From contig OZ254080.1 in NCBI GenBank assembly GCA_965267485.1, positions 1,488,001 to 1,552,000 of the forward strand: a stretch of 64,000 nt of DNA. Reading direction: 5' to 3'. Made by a program: the position numbers and the translations under genes. Each line of letters opens with the position of its first letter. Positions within the stretch are counted from its first letter, which is position 1. Below are positions 10,701 to 19,654 of this stretch, one piece after another. Origin of the DNA: JANQJA01 sp965267485 (GTDB taxonomy: Bacteria; Pseudomonadota; Gammaproteobacteria; Pseudomonadales; Azotimanducaceae). The notes under the pieces were generated by a model. The model did no database searches. It saw only the letters and a program-made list of their open reading frames with translations, and was not told the origin of the DNA.

Positions 10701-11117
10701 AATACCTTGCTGGTGATGAACCGGCTGCTTGATCAGCTGGATGACCCTCAGGATTTCACCGATATTGAACTCAAGTTCAAGGCTTTTGATGAAAAGCCGG
10801 CGCCCTACCAGGCCGCGATTCAAAGTGAAGTTGCTTCGAGTTTGTTCGGGCGACCCGAAGACGAACGTTGGCCGTCGGGGCTGACGCGTGAACTCTGGAA
10901 CAACATCGATAAAAATCCGCTGTGGCTGGAGCCGGGCAGCGGCTTCAGGAAAGCTTTCATCGATGCACCGGTATTCAGCGCTTTCTGTGTTGCCAAGGGC
11001 ATCTATCTTAGTCGTGGACATCGCGCGCATGTTGCCGCAATTCGTAACTTCGACAGTCAGGCATTCGACCAGATCTACGTCAGTTTCCTGGTCGTTTTCC
11101 TCAAATTCGTCAAATAG
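7719..11117 (+). CDS. druH: Druantia type III protein DruH (STY4851/ECs_5259-like)
   Basis: This 1132-residue protein has no enzymatic motif that I can see. It starts with GTG 7719, 12 bp after the hsdS stop, and ends 9 bp before the druE start. I identify it as DruH from its size, a Trp- and Leu-rich N-terminal region (about 1-200: WWRRNF, GLGYWKRDIVRTAVGN) and, above all, from being immediately followed by a roughly 2000-residue DUF1998 helicase. That two-gene layout is the published definition of Druantia type III. The middle (about 260-900) looks beta-rich and the C-terminus helical. Druantia protects bacteria against phages by an unknown mechanism. The assignment rests on recognition and context, not on an alignment. 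Confidence 0.75.
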   Translation: MATVNNWLQGFLSADHRGLAKPDERPLFAYQTSKEEFDELGELLGRCLDTRFGSPRFVTNTGRLFVLYGAEWWRRNFSGGSWKWELITDSLGWQDVEQRHLVGLVAEGLGYWKRDIVRTAVGNAYLTTIVLEGGIPLLLLQHQGASFTRYLKAVIGEHAKWVGAGMSAYAHAESCQRVLNAKSLRKEQVFRLAATIVEVIYDLSTDLQSKTEPFKELSQKDPHWYRRLPMAVDDDAAKTLVDALLKEAQRKRSSRYEKFVINRFLTLVDGIWVQRAKLEVPDTIPSQVISEQLEVKHDSLPSRMELVARTSRFTMKVASLMRVQREQDEFAVSFYRSNSMSFDLPFDEEITCTLQSAGQSLGDYRADGADRIDIDLPLLFVPDDALDWRLMGAGSLSTRVENGRLLAPASSSVEGTIEPVEDDHTFRSEVLGAMQVFDVSGEVLVRLDDGFLCRLRLGASRDTNTQYSLRGHRLYALEQRGVPIFAGLPTIAAPQGSPKPEAVLWRSELAGSSWIDSREKPPLGLVRIRALIDEECVFAASLIVLPPDFRFLMNNEEGFGEGNILMRGLEGAVVNCADANEIQTELETINNVTVIYCRSQGAGGGRFPVGLRWDDGLQCTIAMPFPGEGARFVNVETGEMCHRRVSINELINVSAQVVSWHQQQGFRLFAQLRAADVDTSISRSSMYFQRTISRFSDNLAEVSLVDLYGPIKELFSYSADLDATVRVEISSGTTQALLDVVQFDGELRFNPAERTVTYEAELELPVENPVLKYLPFDIEQDAAELEIDGDLEFMTWRLDASDDLAGMVIVEGQLGRLVRPCVVYSLEETAPTDYHSYVEVSEEDSEAEETIAEKPLVPLPAVWKLPSANARRREFEAIFERLADVPDSEDWQLLVQYVQRYRDAHPDCLDIHEALIDSPRALVGLICRSQPEIADLLIEWGEYLPVRFWMVPANVWRDEVTAYLGYLSQFDDTVVDLEKAKLIGIFKKIRDLQPNTLLVMNRLLDQLDDPQDFTDIELKFKAFDEKPAPYQAAIQSEVASSLFGRPEDERWPSGLTRELWNNIDKNPLWLEPGSGFRKAFIDAPVFSAFCVAKGIYLSRGHRAHVAAIRNFDSQAFDQIYVSFLVVFLKFVK

Positions 11118-11126
11118 GTTTTATCC

Positions 11127-14100
11127 ATGTCAGGAATCAGCTACGCGTCGCTCGTACAGCAATTAAATCGTCGTGCGCAGCGCGCCGTACTCAGTCAACT
11201 TGGTTTTCAGAAACGAGCACTGAACGAGCATTTGCAGGGTACATGGGCACAATCAGCTGGTCAGTCAGGCAGCTTTGTCTCTGATCCGGTGTTCGAGTGT
11301 ACGTTTGGTTACGAGCCGGCGGACGTCAGAATGTCCGAGCTTGCCGGCAACTTGATCAACAATAAGCTGATAGGCGCGTTGGACAAGCCGCCAGCAGAAT
11401 TTCGTGCCGAGTACTCTTTTGGAAAGTCCTGGTTTCCCTACTCACATCAGCTTGAAGCGTGGGAAACATTGCTCGGCGACACGCCAAAATCGGTTTTGGT
11501 TTCCAGCGGCACGGGTTCGGGTAAGACCGAGTGCTTCCTGGTCCCAATACTGAATGATCTTGCCAATCAGTGTGAATCTCAGGCCGAGCCGCTGGAAGGT
11601 GTGCAGGCACTGTTTCTATATCCGCTGAATGCGCTGATCGAGAGCCAGCGTGAGAGATTGTCAGCCTGGAGCAGGGAGTTTAAGGGGGATATCCGATATT
11701 GCCTTTATAACGGCAACACGCCGTCGAGTCCGCCGCCTTTAGCAACTCAGCGTCAGTCGCCTGAGCAGGTGCTTTCTCGTGCCGCGCTGAGGAGTTCGCC
11801 TCCGCCAATTTTGGTGACTAACTCCACGATGCTCGAGTACATGCTCGTCCGACAGGATGACCAGCCCATCCTTGAGAAATCCAAAGGAAGACTAAAGTGG
11901 GTCGTGCTTGATGAAGCGCATACCTATGTCGGCTCGAATGCCGCTGAAATCGCCATGCTGCTTCGCCGGGTCATGCACAGTTTTGAGGTTGATCCGGAGG
12001 ATGTCCGCTTTATCGCAACTTCAGCAACCATTGGTAGCGGCGATGACAAGACGTTGACGCAGCTCAGAAAGTTCCTGGCAGATGTCGCTGGCGTTCGAGA
12101 GTCACAGGTCAGCGTGATCACGGGTGACCGTCAGATACCTAGAATCACGACTGAAATCGACGAACGGCAGGAGACATTGGCTGACCTGATCGGCTACGCG
12201 GAACTGCCTGAGGCAGAGCGTTGGGAGCGAGTCTCAACGAGCCGCTCGCTGAGATCGCTAAGAGGACTTCTAACAGGTGGGGACGTTCCGCAGAAGAAGC
12301 TCTCCCAGATTATTGATCACCTGTCGGGCCTCTCGCTCTCGCCTAGCCGTGAGGAAACACTGGCCCTGCTTGATCTGTGCGCTGACGCACGGGATCCCGG
12401 TGGCACAGCCTTTTTGCCGACAAGACTGCATCTGTTCGAAAAGACGCTGAACGGAATCTGGGCGTGCGTCAACGAGCAGTGCCCCGGCAGGGAAGCAACT
12501 CCGCTGGACTCGGCCGATTGGAAATTCGGCAAGGTGTTCATGCATCAGCAGGAGAAGTGTGACAGCTGCGAAATGCCAGTGTATGAAATGCTCTCTTGCA
12601 GCGACTGTGGCGCCGAATACTTGTCGGCCCAGGAAGTTTCCCGAGGCCACGAATATTTCCTTGAAGGATATCGCCCCGACGACGATATCGACGAGTTTCA
12701 GCTTGATCTCGATCTTGACGATAACGACGATGACGACCAGCCGGCGCTATTGGATGAAAATCGCCGGCTCATCTCATCCTATGGTGGTGAGCGAAAAGAT
12801 TGGATTGATTCCGAACAGCGGATGTCAGACCGCGGAGAGGGCCCTAAACAGGTAGAGCTAACCCTCGTCTCTCCGCGCGAAGGGAAGCTGTGGTGTCCGT
12901 GCTGCGGTGCCAGGGACTCCTCTGGCTTTACCAAGTTGAGGTTTAAGAAGCTGGGTGCACCGTTCTTCCTTGGCGATATTCTGCCGACCGTCCTTGAGCA
13001 CTGCCCGCCAGCGGAAGGGAATGAGCGCAACAATCCGGCGGAAGGGCGACGCCTGCTGACCTTCACCGATTCCCGCCAGGGCACAGCAAGAATTGCCGCC
13101 CGGCTGCAACAGGATTCTGATCGAAACTTTGTTCGTTCGTTGTTGTATCACCAGCTCCACCCGGTGGTTGATGCAAGTGCAAACGAATTACCGCCAGACC
13201 TGGATGAGCAAATTGCCTATTACGAGCAGAGCCTTGCATCAAACTTGCCGGCCTCGATCAAGGCGACTCAACAGGCAAAGTACGATGAGTTGGTTCAGCT
13301 CAAGACAGGTGGCGGTGCAGGGCAATTCAATACACCCTGCAAACCTTGGCCAGAAGCCGCCAAAGATCTCGTGCATTGCAGAGAAATCCGTGAGTGGATG
13401 CGGGACGACTTAAATCGCTTGTCTGGGGCTTCTCTTTCCGAAGAGGAGTTCGCGAGATTTTGCTTATATCGCGAATTTGCCCGGCGACCGAAGCGAGGCA
13501 ATCAGTCAGAAACCCTCGGATTGATCAAGCTCGTTTACCCCAGAATTGAACAGGTCACGAAGGCGCCGGATCAATGGATTCGTTGGGGCGGCGATGTTGC
13601 TGATTGGAAGGATTTTCTGAACATCTTTGTCGATCATCACATCCGGGAGAACAGCTGTGTAACGGTCGACCCCAAATTCACTAAGTGGATGGGCGCAAAG
13701 ATACGCGTCAAATATCTTCAAAGCCCAAATAAAGAGAGGATCCCCGGCCAATCCCGGGTGATCTATTGGCCCGAACTGACTGATCGAGGAGGGCGGGTGC
13801 CGCGCATGGCGGGTCTGCTGCTCTCTGGATTTCAGCTTGATCGTCATTCCGAAGTCGAGCGTCATGCGATCAATCTGATTCTGGCCCAAGCTTGGGGAGC
13901 AATTGTCCCGTTGCTTGATAGTCTGCCGGACGGCTATTTGTTGAACTTTGACAATTCGGTCGAACTCTCCGGTTTAACCGAAGCCTGGATATGCCCCTTT
14001 ACCAAACGGTTGTTACCGCGAGTGTTTCGCGGACTCTCGCCGTATACGCAGATCGTGGATGGCAATGAAAATCCCGACGCTTGTATGCGGGTGCAGATGC

Positions 14101-17100
14101 CTGTCTATCCCTACCGATATTGGCGTGACGAATTAGGGAAAGATTTGTCCCCTCAGGAAATCAGAGCCTGGGTGGATGGTGATGAAACGATTGACGCGCT
14201 GCGTAATCAATGGGTCTGGCCCAACAGAAGTGACCGGGCAGCTGAAGGAGAGACTTGGGTCGCCGTTGGCGAGCACTCTGCGCAGCAATCAAAGCCGGTG
14301 CTGGACCGCATTACGAACGACTTCAAACGGGGTCGGATCAACATCCTAAGCTGCTCCACCACTATGGAGATGGGCGTTGATATCGGCGGTATGTCGGCCG
14401 TGGCGATGAATAACGTTCCTCCGGGGCAGGCGAATTACCTCCAGCGTGCTGGACGGGCCGGACGCCGGAAAGAAAGCTCCTCGGTGAGCGTTACTTTGTG
14501 CGGTCAGTCAGCTCACAGTATCGAAGTCTTCAATAACCCATTGTGGCCATTTGATCCTGGTGGAATCTCACTTCCCCGCGTTGCGTTGCATAGTCGTAGC
14601 CTCGTGCAGCGTCACGCCAATGCGTTTTTGCTTGCCGAGTGGCTGAAACAGTTCGGCGTCGATATTCCAAAGCTCAGCTGCGGCTGGTTTTTTGAAGACA
14701 GTGAAGACCAATGTCGGGCCGATGAGTTCCGTGCGTGGTGTGAGACGCTTCAGGAGACCAACGCTGAGTTATCGAAAGCACTGGGTTCCCTGGTCGAAGG
14801 GACGGCCCTTGCATCTTCCTCTGCCTCAGAAATCGCGTTTGTCTGTGCAGACGTTGTGAACGCAATCAAGGCGGACTGGCAACGAGAGGCTGGAGCATTA
14901 AAGTCCAAAATAGAAGTTCTCGCCGCCGGTGATGAGGACGAGAATCGCATACCGATACGGGCTGTGAACTACCAGCTAAAGGCGTTGCGCACTGAGTATC
15001 TTCTGAAGGATCTCACCGCGAAAGGGCTGCTGCCGGGGCATGGGTTTCCTAGCGGTATTGTTTCGTTACTCACGAAAACCATGGAAGACTTCAGACGTCC
15101 TAATGACCCCGATGAGACACGTGAAGATGTGGTTTCGCAAACTTCCATCGGTCCGTCTCGCGACAGGAGTGTTGCTATCCGCGAATTCGCGCCTGGGGCT
15201 GAAGTGGTGGTGAACGGCGTGGTGCATCAATGCAGTGGAATCACGCTGAACCGTCACATTCCCGCTGGCGTTGAAGGGAAGCACGAGATTCAGGAGCTTT
15301 CGTGGCACTGGCATTGCAGGTCCTGTGGCTCAGGTGATGTATCAGGTGGGCTGCCGGCAGCATGCTCGGCCTGCGGTAGCGATGATCTTGATCGACACCA
15401 AACAATCAGCCCCAACGGTTTCGCGGTCGATATTCGGTACGAACGCCACAATGATGTGAGTGCGCCTACGTATCTGCCGTACAACCCGCCGCGAGTGAAT
15501 TTTGGAGGTGCCCTCTGGAAGCCCTTATCGGAACCTCGTCTCGGCCGTGTTCGGTCCACGGACCAGGCAAAGATCATGCACTGGAATGGTGGTGGCAAGG
15601 AGAACGCTGGATATGCTGTGTGCTTCTATTGTGGCAGAGCAGAGATGCAAGTCGATGAAGCGCTGCCCGCTGTCTTTAGGTCTCCTCACAAACGCCTGCG
15701 CGGCGGCAAGGAATCTGCAAACGAAGAGTATTGTCCGGGGAGTGACTCAGATTGGGCTATCAAGGGCGGTCTTTGGCTGATTGACGAATCTGTGACCAGC
15801 GCAATTGAGCTGCAGCTGAGAGACCCCGTTACAGGTGAATCTTTACGTGACGATGAAGTGGCGTGGTCGATTGCTTACGGGCTCAGACATGGTCTTGCCG
15901 GGATTCTGGGTGTAACAGACTCGGAGATCGCGGTTCGCGTCCAAAAGATGAACGACCCGGAATACGGTGAAGTTCGATCGATCTTTATCTACGACTCAGC
16001 GGTCTCAGGCGCCGGCTATGCAACGCAGTTTGTTGATTTTCTGGAAGAAACTGTTAATCGCGCGCTGACATTTTTCGATTGTCCGGATCGGTGTGACTCC
16101 GCGTGCAATGCCTGTCTGATTGACTGGGACAGTCAACATCAGCGTTCGCTGCTTGATCGTCACAAAGCTAGCCAGTTTCTCGCGGAGTGGAAGCGGCATC
16201 TTTCGCTTCCCGAGGAACTTCAGGTGCTTGGCCCGCGAAGCAAGGTTGAACTCAAAGATCTTAGCGAGTCGATGAGGAATGAATCCTACAAGCAGCAGAT
16301 TGATTCAATTAGCTTCTTCGCTGGAGGCGATCTCGATGAGTGGGATCTCGGCAACTGGTCAATGCTGAAGGAGATCAACCGTTGGTTAGAGATGGGCGTG
16401 CAGATTCAACTGCTGGTTGAGGCGAAGACCGTGGGCAGCATTCCCGATAGTCAGAGACGATTGCTCGCTTCCCTTATTGCGCTCGGTAATGGGCGCTTCA
16501 GCGTCGGAATACTCAACACTGCAAATCAGCTGGGTCACCAGGCCAATATACTGGCCTGGGTGAAGGGACAGATGCCGATAGCCTGGGCCGCAATAGATTC
16601 TGAATTGATGCCCGGAGAACGTTGGGGCGATTCGGACAAACCGCTCATTCGCGCTGATATTGATCTCGGGCAGCTCGAGTTTGATGCGATATCTGATGAG
16701 CAGTTGCTGCCACAAGCTGACCCCTCATCGTCAAGTCAAAAAATCAAGATTGAAAGTCAGTGTGATGGCAACGCCAAGACCTTTGGCCAGCGATTTTGGG
16801 CGATGTTGGGTACTGACTACCTGCATCAGTTTTCGGGTGCTATTACTCGCGTGTACTACCGCGATCGATATCTATGTTCGCCTCTACACTCTTCACTGTT
16901 GGCTTCTATTCTCTCTGAATTGGCGCCACGAATGTCAGAGGAGGCGGAGGTGTCGATAGATGTAATGGAGCTGAGGCCATCCTCCTACCAACCGAGTGCG
17001 TTGCGGGACAATTGGTCGAGCGACGAACAGAGACGTCTCGTACTGCAAGAGTTGTTTAAATCAGCTGCGGATTGTTCGCGCATTCTGATTCGGAACTTCA

Positions 17101-17333
17101 GTAAGGCAGATCTTGCGCATAGCCGTGAGCTGGGCGTGGAGTTCGATTCCGGGCAGGTACTGAGTATCAATCTTGATGAAGGGATGGGGTGCTGGCGCCA
17201 GAACGGATACCGAACCTTTGATTTTGCCGCATCTAGTGGCGCACAGGCTCAGGCAATTCTGGCGTTTGATGGATATGTGAGCCTTGCCCACAAGAAGATC
17301 GGTAGTTGGATGTTTGTCTCTAGGGAAGACTGA
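11127..17333 (+). CDS. druE: Druantia DruE, giant DEAD/DEAH helicase with DUF1998 domain
   Basis: The 2068-residue protein carries a superfamily 2 helicase core: Walker A SSGTGSGKTE near residues 124-134, DEAH near 262, SATIG near 294 and the C-terminal QRAGRAGR motif near 1107. Several Cys clusters look like zinc ribbons: about 450-495 (CDSC, CSDC), 590 (CPCC) and 1400-1425 (CRSC, CSAC). An Asp-rich stretch lies near 530. The DUF1998 region spans about 1600-1690, with SGAGYA and a CDSACNACL cluster. About 370 residues follow DUF1998 and I cannot assign them. DruE is the common, helicase-like component of all Druantia types. It lies 9 bp after druH in what looks like one long operon with hsdRMS. 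Confidence 0.85.
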   Translation: MSGISYASLVQQLNRRAQRAVLSQLGFQKRALNEHLQGTWAQSAGQSGSFVSDPVFECTFGYEPADVRMSELAGNLINNKLIGALDKPPAEFRAEYSFGKSWFPYSHQLEAWETLLGDTPKSVLVSSGTGSGKTECFLVPILNDLANQCESQAEPLEGVQALFLYPLNALIESQRERLSAWSREFKGDIRYCLYNGNTPSSPPPLATQRQSPEQVLSRAALRSSPPPILVTNSTMLEYMLVRQDDQPILEKSKGRLKWVVLDEAHTYVGSNAAEIAMLLRRVMHSFEVDPEDVRFIATSATIGSGDDKTLTQLRKFLADVAGVRESQVSVITGDRQIPRITTEIDERQETLADLIGYAELPEAERWERVSTSRSLRSLRGLLTGGDVPQKKLSQIIDHLSGLSLSPSREETLALLDLCADARDPGGTAFLPTRLHLFEKTLNGIWACVNEQCPGREATPLDSADWKFGKVFMHQQEKCDSCEMPVYEMLSCSDCGAEYLSAQEVSRGHEYFLEGYRPDDDIDEFQLDLDLDDNDDDDQPALLDENRRLISSYGGERKDWIDSEQRMSDRGEGPKQVELTLVSPREGKLWCPCCGARDSSGFTKLRFKKLGAPFFLGDILPTVLEHCPPAEGNERNNPAEGRRLLTFTDSRQGTARIAARLQQDSDRNFVRSLLYHQLHPVVDASANELPPDLDEQIAYYEQSLASNLPASIKATQQAKYDELVQLKTGGGAGQFNTPCKPWPEAAKDLVHCREIREWMRDDLNRLSGASLSEEEFARFCLYREFARRPKRGNQSETLGLIKLVYPRIEQVTKAPDQWIRWGGDVADWKDFLNIFVDHHIRENSCVTVDPKFTKWMGAKIRVKYLQSPNKERIPGQSRVIYWPELTDRGGRVPRMAGLLLSGFQLDRHSEVERHAINLILAQAWGAIVPLLDSLPDGYLLNFDNSVELSGLTEAWICPFTKRLLPRVFRGLSPYTQIVDGNENPDACMRVQMPVYPYRYWRDELGKDLSPQEIRAWVDGDETIDALRNQWVWPNRSDRAAEGETWVAVGEHSAQQSKPVLDRITNDFKRGRINILSCSTTMEMGVDIGGMSAVAMNNVPPGQANYLQRAGRAGRRKESSSVSVTLCGQSAHSIEVFNNPLWPFDPGGISLPRVALHSRSLVQRHANAFLLAEWLKQFGVDIPKLSCGWFFEDSEDQCRADEFRAWCETLQETNAELSKALGSLVEGTALASSSASEIAFVCADVVNAIKADWQREAGALKSKIEVLAAGDEDENRIPIRAVNYQLKALRTEYLLKDLTAKGLLPGHGFPSGIVSLLTKTMEDFRRPNDPDETREDVVSQTSIGPSRDRSVAIREFAPGAEVVVNGVVHQCSGITLNRHIPAGVEGKHEIQELSWHWHCRSCGSGDVSGGLPAACSACGSDDLDRHQTISPNGFAVDIRYERHNDVSAPTYLPYNPPRVNFGGALWKPLSEPRLGRVRSTDQAKIMHWNGGGKENAGYAVCFYCGRAEMQVDEALPAVFRSPHKRLRGGKESANEEYCPGSDSDWAIKGGLWLIDESVTSAIELQLRDPVTGESLRDDEVAWSIAYGLRHGLAGILGVTDSEIAVRVQKMNDPEYGEVRSIFIYDSAVSGAGYATQFVDFLEETVNRALTFFDCPDRCDSACNACLIDWDSQHQRSLLDRHKASQFLAEWKRHLSLPEELQVLGPRSKVELKDLSESMRNESYKQQIDSISFFAGGDLDEWDLGNWSMLKEINRWLEMGVQIQLLVEAKTVGSIPDSQRRLLASLIALGNGRFSVGILNTANQLGHQANILAWVKGQMPIAWAAIDSELMPGERWGDSDKPLIRADIDLGQLEFDAISDEQLLPQADPSSSSQKIKIESQCDGNAKTFGQRFWAMLGTDYLHQFSGAITRVYYRDRYLCSPLHSSLLASILSELAPRMSEEAEVSIDVMELRPSSYQPSALRDNWSSDEQRRLVLQELFKSAADCSRILIRNFSKADLAHSRELGVEFDSGQVLSINLDEGMGCWRQNGYRTFDFAASSGAQAQAILAFDGYVSLAHKKIGSWMFVSRED

Positions 17334-17446
17334 AAAGCTGGACTATCGTGAGAAACCTTATGCGCAATGCACTACTTTCGAAGCATAGTCATTGGATAAA
17401 GAAGGTAGTCTTCCCGTCGGGTGAACGCGCGAAGGGCTTGGCTCTT

Positions 17447-17508
17447 GTCACGGCGTGCGCCTTCGAGGGTTGTTGGGGCCGGTAAAATGGCCAACCCGCA
17501 GAGATTCG
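17447..17508. repeat. Degenerate attachment-site repeat (copy of the tRNA-Arg 3' end)
   Basis: These 62 bp match 26121-26182 at 53 of 62 positions without gaps by direct comparison. The conserved core includes TCGAGGGTTGTTGGGGCC, then AAAATGGCC and AGAGATTCG. The part to the right of position 17487 corresponds to the last 21 nt of the tRNA-Arg gene including its CCA; the rest of the tRNA is absent. This is what the distal att site of an element integrated in a tRNA gene looks like, although several mismatches make it an old or decayed one. Confidence 0.6.
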
Positions 17509-17534
17509 TCCCCAAGGGGCACAGCGCGTTCCAA

Positions 17535-18824
17535 TCAGGTCGGCGCCTTCTCCGCTGGCGCCTTGCCGCCCCCGACCTCCTCTGGGGAGAGCCCCGACAA
17601 TGGCCCCAGCGCAAGCAACTTCGGGAACAGTCCGCACCAACTGCCCACGACGATGAGCGTACCAACGCCGCCGGCCACGACAGAGATGACCGGCGTTGTC
17701 AGCTGCGCCACGAGCCCGGATTCGAAGCCGCCCAACTCGTTGGATGAACCGATAAAGATTGAGCTCACGGCAGACACCCTGCCGCGCATTTCGTTCGGGG
17801 TGCTCATCTGCGTGATGACCTGGCGAATCACCATGCTGACGTTGTCGAAGGCACCGGTAAGCGCCAGTGCCGCCATCGACAGCCAGAAGTCAGTCGAGAA
17901 GCCGAAGACGATGGTCGCGACACCAAAACCCGCGACCGACCAGTAAAGGATGTGCCCGGACCGCTGGATGGGCGGCAGGTAAGCCAGCAGGAGCGCCATC
18001 ACCACCGCGCCCGCCGCAGGCGCTGCGCGCAACCAGCCGAGTACCTGCTCGGGTTCGAGCCCTAGCGCACTGGCATCGATAATGTCCCGCGCAAAGATTG
18101 GCAGCAGGTAGACGGCGCCGCCGAGCAGAACCGCAAACAGGTCAAGCGATATTGCGCCGAGCAGAACCTGACGGCGCCACACAAATCTCAGCCCTTCGAT
18201 CACCTGGCCAATCATGTTGCCACGCTGGATGCGAGGCGCCTCCGGTAGACGTATGGTGGCGAGAAATGCGATGAACGCAGCGGAAGAAAGCGCGCTCAGG
18301 AAGTAGGCGGCCTGGATATTGATCGCAATCAGAAAGCCACCGATTGCGGGGCCGGCGATGCCGGTGACCTGCATCAGGCTCGTTCGCCATTTGACGGCAT
18401 TCTCAAACAGTTCGGTGGGCACGAGGAGCGGCAAGATCGCCGTGCGCGCGGGCCAACCGATCCGGAGGAACGTGGCGTCGAGAAACAACAGCACGTACAG
18501 CCATTCCACCGGCGCCTCATAGTAGCTGGCAACGCCCAGCGCCAGCGATGTCATGGTGGCGCCCAGCAGGCTCCACATCATGAGCTGGCGACGATCGAAC
18601 ACGTCGGCCATGTAGCCCGCCGGCAATGTAAACAGCAGCATCGGAATGGCCTGCACGAGCCCAACAAGCCCGAGGGACATCGCCTGCTCGGTGCGGTCGT
18701 AGACTTCCCAGCCAATGGCAAGGCTCTGCGCGGCCGTGCCCATTCCCACGAGGCAGGTGGTAATCAGGAAGTTGCGAAAAAGCGGGATGCGTAGAGCGGC
18801 GTAAGGGTCGTGAGCGTCTGTCAA
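17535..18824 (-). CDS. MFS transporter, EntS/MFS_3-like exporter
   Basis: A hydrophobic protein of about 429 residues with roughly twelve membrane segments. The MFS loop motif DVFDRRQLM lies between the second and third segments, as in enterobactin-exporter-like (MFS_3) permeases. The beginning DPYAALRIPLFRNFL is typical of this family. No ATG is available; I use TTG 18824, while another TTG at 18887 would add an unlikely Cys/Arg-rich leader. The substrate is unknown. The high GC resembles the chromosome to the right rather than the surrounding defence genes. Yet it lies between the two att-like repeats, so it is either cargo or a core gene trapped between two islands. Confidence 0.85.
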   Translation of the reverse strand: MTDAHDPYAALRIPLFRNFLITTCLVGMGTAAQSLAIGWEVYDRTEQAMSLGLVGLVQAIPMLLFTLPAGYMADVFDRRQLMMWSLLGATMTSLALGVASYYEAPVEWLYVLLFLDATFLRIGWPARTAILPLLVPTELFENAVKWRTSLMQVTGIAGPAIGGFLIAINIQAAYFLSALSSAAFIAFLATIRLPEAPRIQRGNMIGQVIEGLRFVWRRQVLLGAISLDLFAVLLGGAVYLLPIFARDIIDASALGLEPEQVLGWLRAAPAAGAVVMALLLAYLPPIQRSGHILYWSVAGFGVATIVFGFSTDFWLSMAALALTGAFDNVSMVIRQVITQMSTPNEMRGRVSAVSSIFIGSSNELGGFESGLVAQLTTPVISVVAGGVGTLIVVGSWCGLFPKLLALGPLSGLSPEEVGGGKAPAEKAPT

Positions 18825-18981
18825 TGTTCGTCTTTCGTCAGCGGAGATCAGGGCCGCGCAAGGGCGGCAGCGCGTAGCGTACGTCAATCGTGTTCAGGAT
18901 ACGACAACTCAGCGCCCCGGGGATGAGGGAGAAGCGTCAGCAATGGGGATGGCCCTCACTTTGTCGCGGATGGGTTCACTC

Positions 18982-19086
18982 ATGTTCAATCGGTTCCCGC
19001 AAATACTGCTTCCCGTTCTGGCTGCCTCGACTTTGCTGGCCCATGGAGAACCCGCGCGAATACATTGTCGGCTTCAGGAGCGTTGA
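18982..19086 (+). pseudogene. Possible remnant of a secreted protein (signal peptide only)
   Basis: A 34-residue reading frame begins MFNRFPQILLPVLAAST and continues LLAHGEPAR, which looks like a cleavable signal peptide, and stops soon after. High-GC sequence ends here and lower-GC sequence begins. I read it as the 5' end of a chromosomal secreted-protein gene cut at an island junction. It could also be chance. In the 329 bp between the MFS start and the next small gene I see nothing else. Confidence 0.3.
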
Positions 19087-19153
19087 CCTAAAGCGGTGTT
19101 GATCGATCCGCCGAAATCCACCACTTCCTGGCCGAATTGAGTAAAATACTCCG

Positions 19154-19348
19154 ATGGCAATCGAACGCGTTGTGAGGAAATTTGAGCTTGGTGAAGAACC
19201 AAGGGACTCGGTTGTTTGGAAGGAATTCTCCGCTTGTGAACGGATAGCTGCTCTGGAATCGATTCGAAGGGAATATCACTCCACCCGATATGGCACTGAA
19301 CCAAGACTTCAAAGAGTTTCTAGAGTTACTCAACAAACACCGCGTTAA
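19154..19348 (+). CDS. Small partner gene of a nucleotidyltransferase (antitoxin-like position)
   Basis: The 64-residue product (MAIERVVRKFELGEE, with a basic C-terminal part containing RLQRVSRVTQ) resembles the short proteins that usually precede and overlap DUF6036-type nucleotidyltransferase genes. It overlaps the next frame by 59 bp, which is typical of that pair. Such pairs are often discussed as toxin-antitoxin-like modules, but I know of no firm biochemical role for this family. Its partner is truncated here, so it may no longer matter. Confidence 0.5.
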   Translation: MAIERVVRKFELGEEPRDSVVWKEFSACERIAALESIRREYHSTRYGTEPRLQRVSRVTQQTPR

Positions 19349-19517
19349 GTACCTCGTCGTAGGCGGTTATTCGGTAGCCATTCATGGCCATCCCCGATAC
19401 ACCAAAGATATCGATATCTGGATTTTGACGAATCGAGACAACGCCCAAGCACTTCTCGATGCGCTTGATGAAATAATTTTTAAATCATGTGCTTGCGAGA
19501 ATTTGAAGGTAAGGTAG
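19290..19517 (+). pseudogene. Truncated nucleotidyltransferase (DUF6036/AbiEii-like), N-terminal part
   Basis: The first 60 residues match the start of minimal nucleotidyltransferases: NQDFKEFLELLNKH, then VVGGYSVAIHGHPRYTKDIDIW with the GG and DxD catalytic signature (about residues 23-42). Members normally run to about 150-180 residues. Here the similarity breaks near 19475, and the frame ends after a short unrelated tail rich in C and K. No continuation is visible in other frames downstream. I read it as the 5' half of a gene cut by a deletion or insertion next to the integrase gene. Confidence 0.65.
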
Positions 19518-19654
19518 GGGTTCTGTTTTTCAACCCTGCAACGTCAACTCTTTCGATTTTTTGTCCAGACCCTCTCTAATTCGGACACTTTTGATGTGAC
19601 TCCTGGCGTCCAACGTTTGGTTCTGTGGCGCTGGCGGATTGAGCCGGTGTCAGT

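Noticed and set aside
18890..19102. 70-codon plus-strand frame before the nucleotidyltransferase pair
   Set aside because: Trp/Cys/Arg-rich, no ribosome site, no similarity; it overlaps the more plausible signal-peptide frame.
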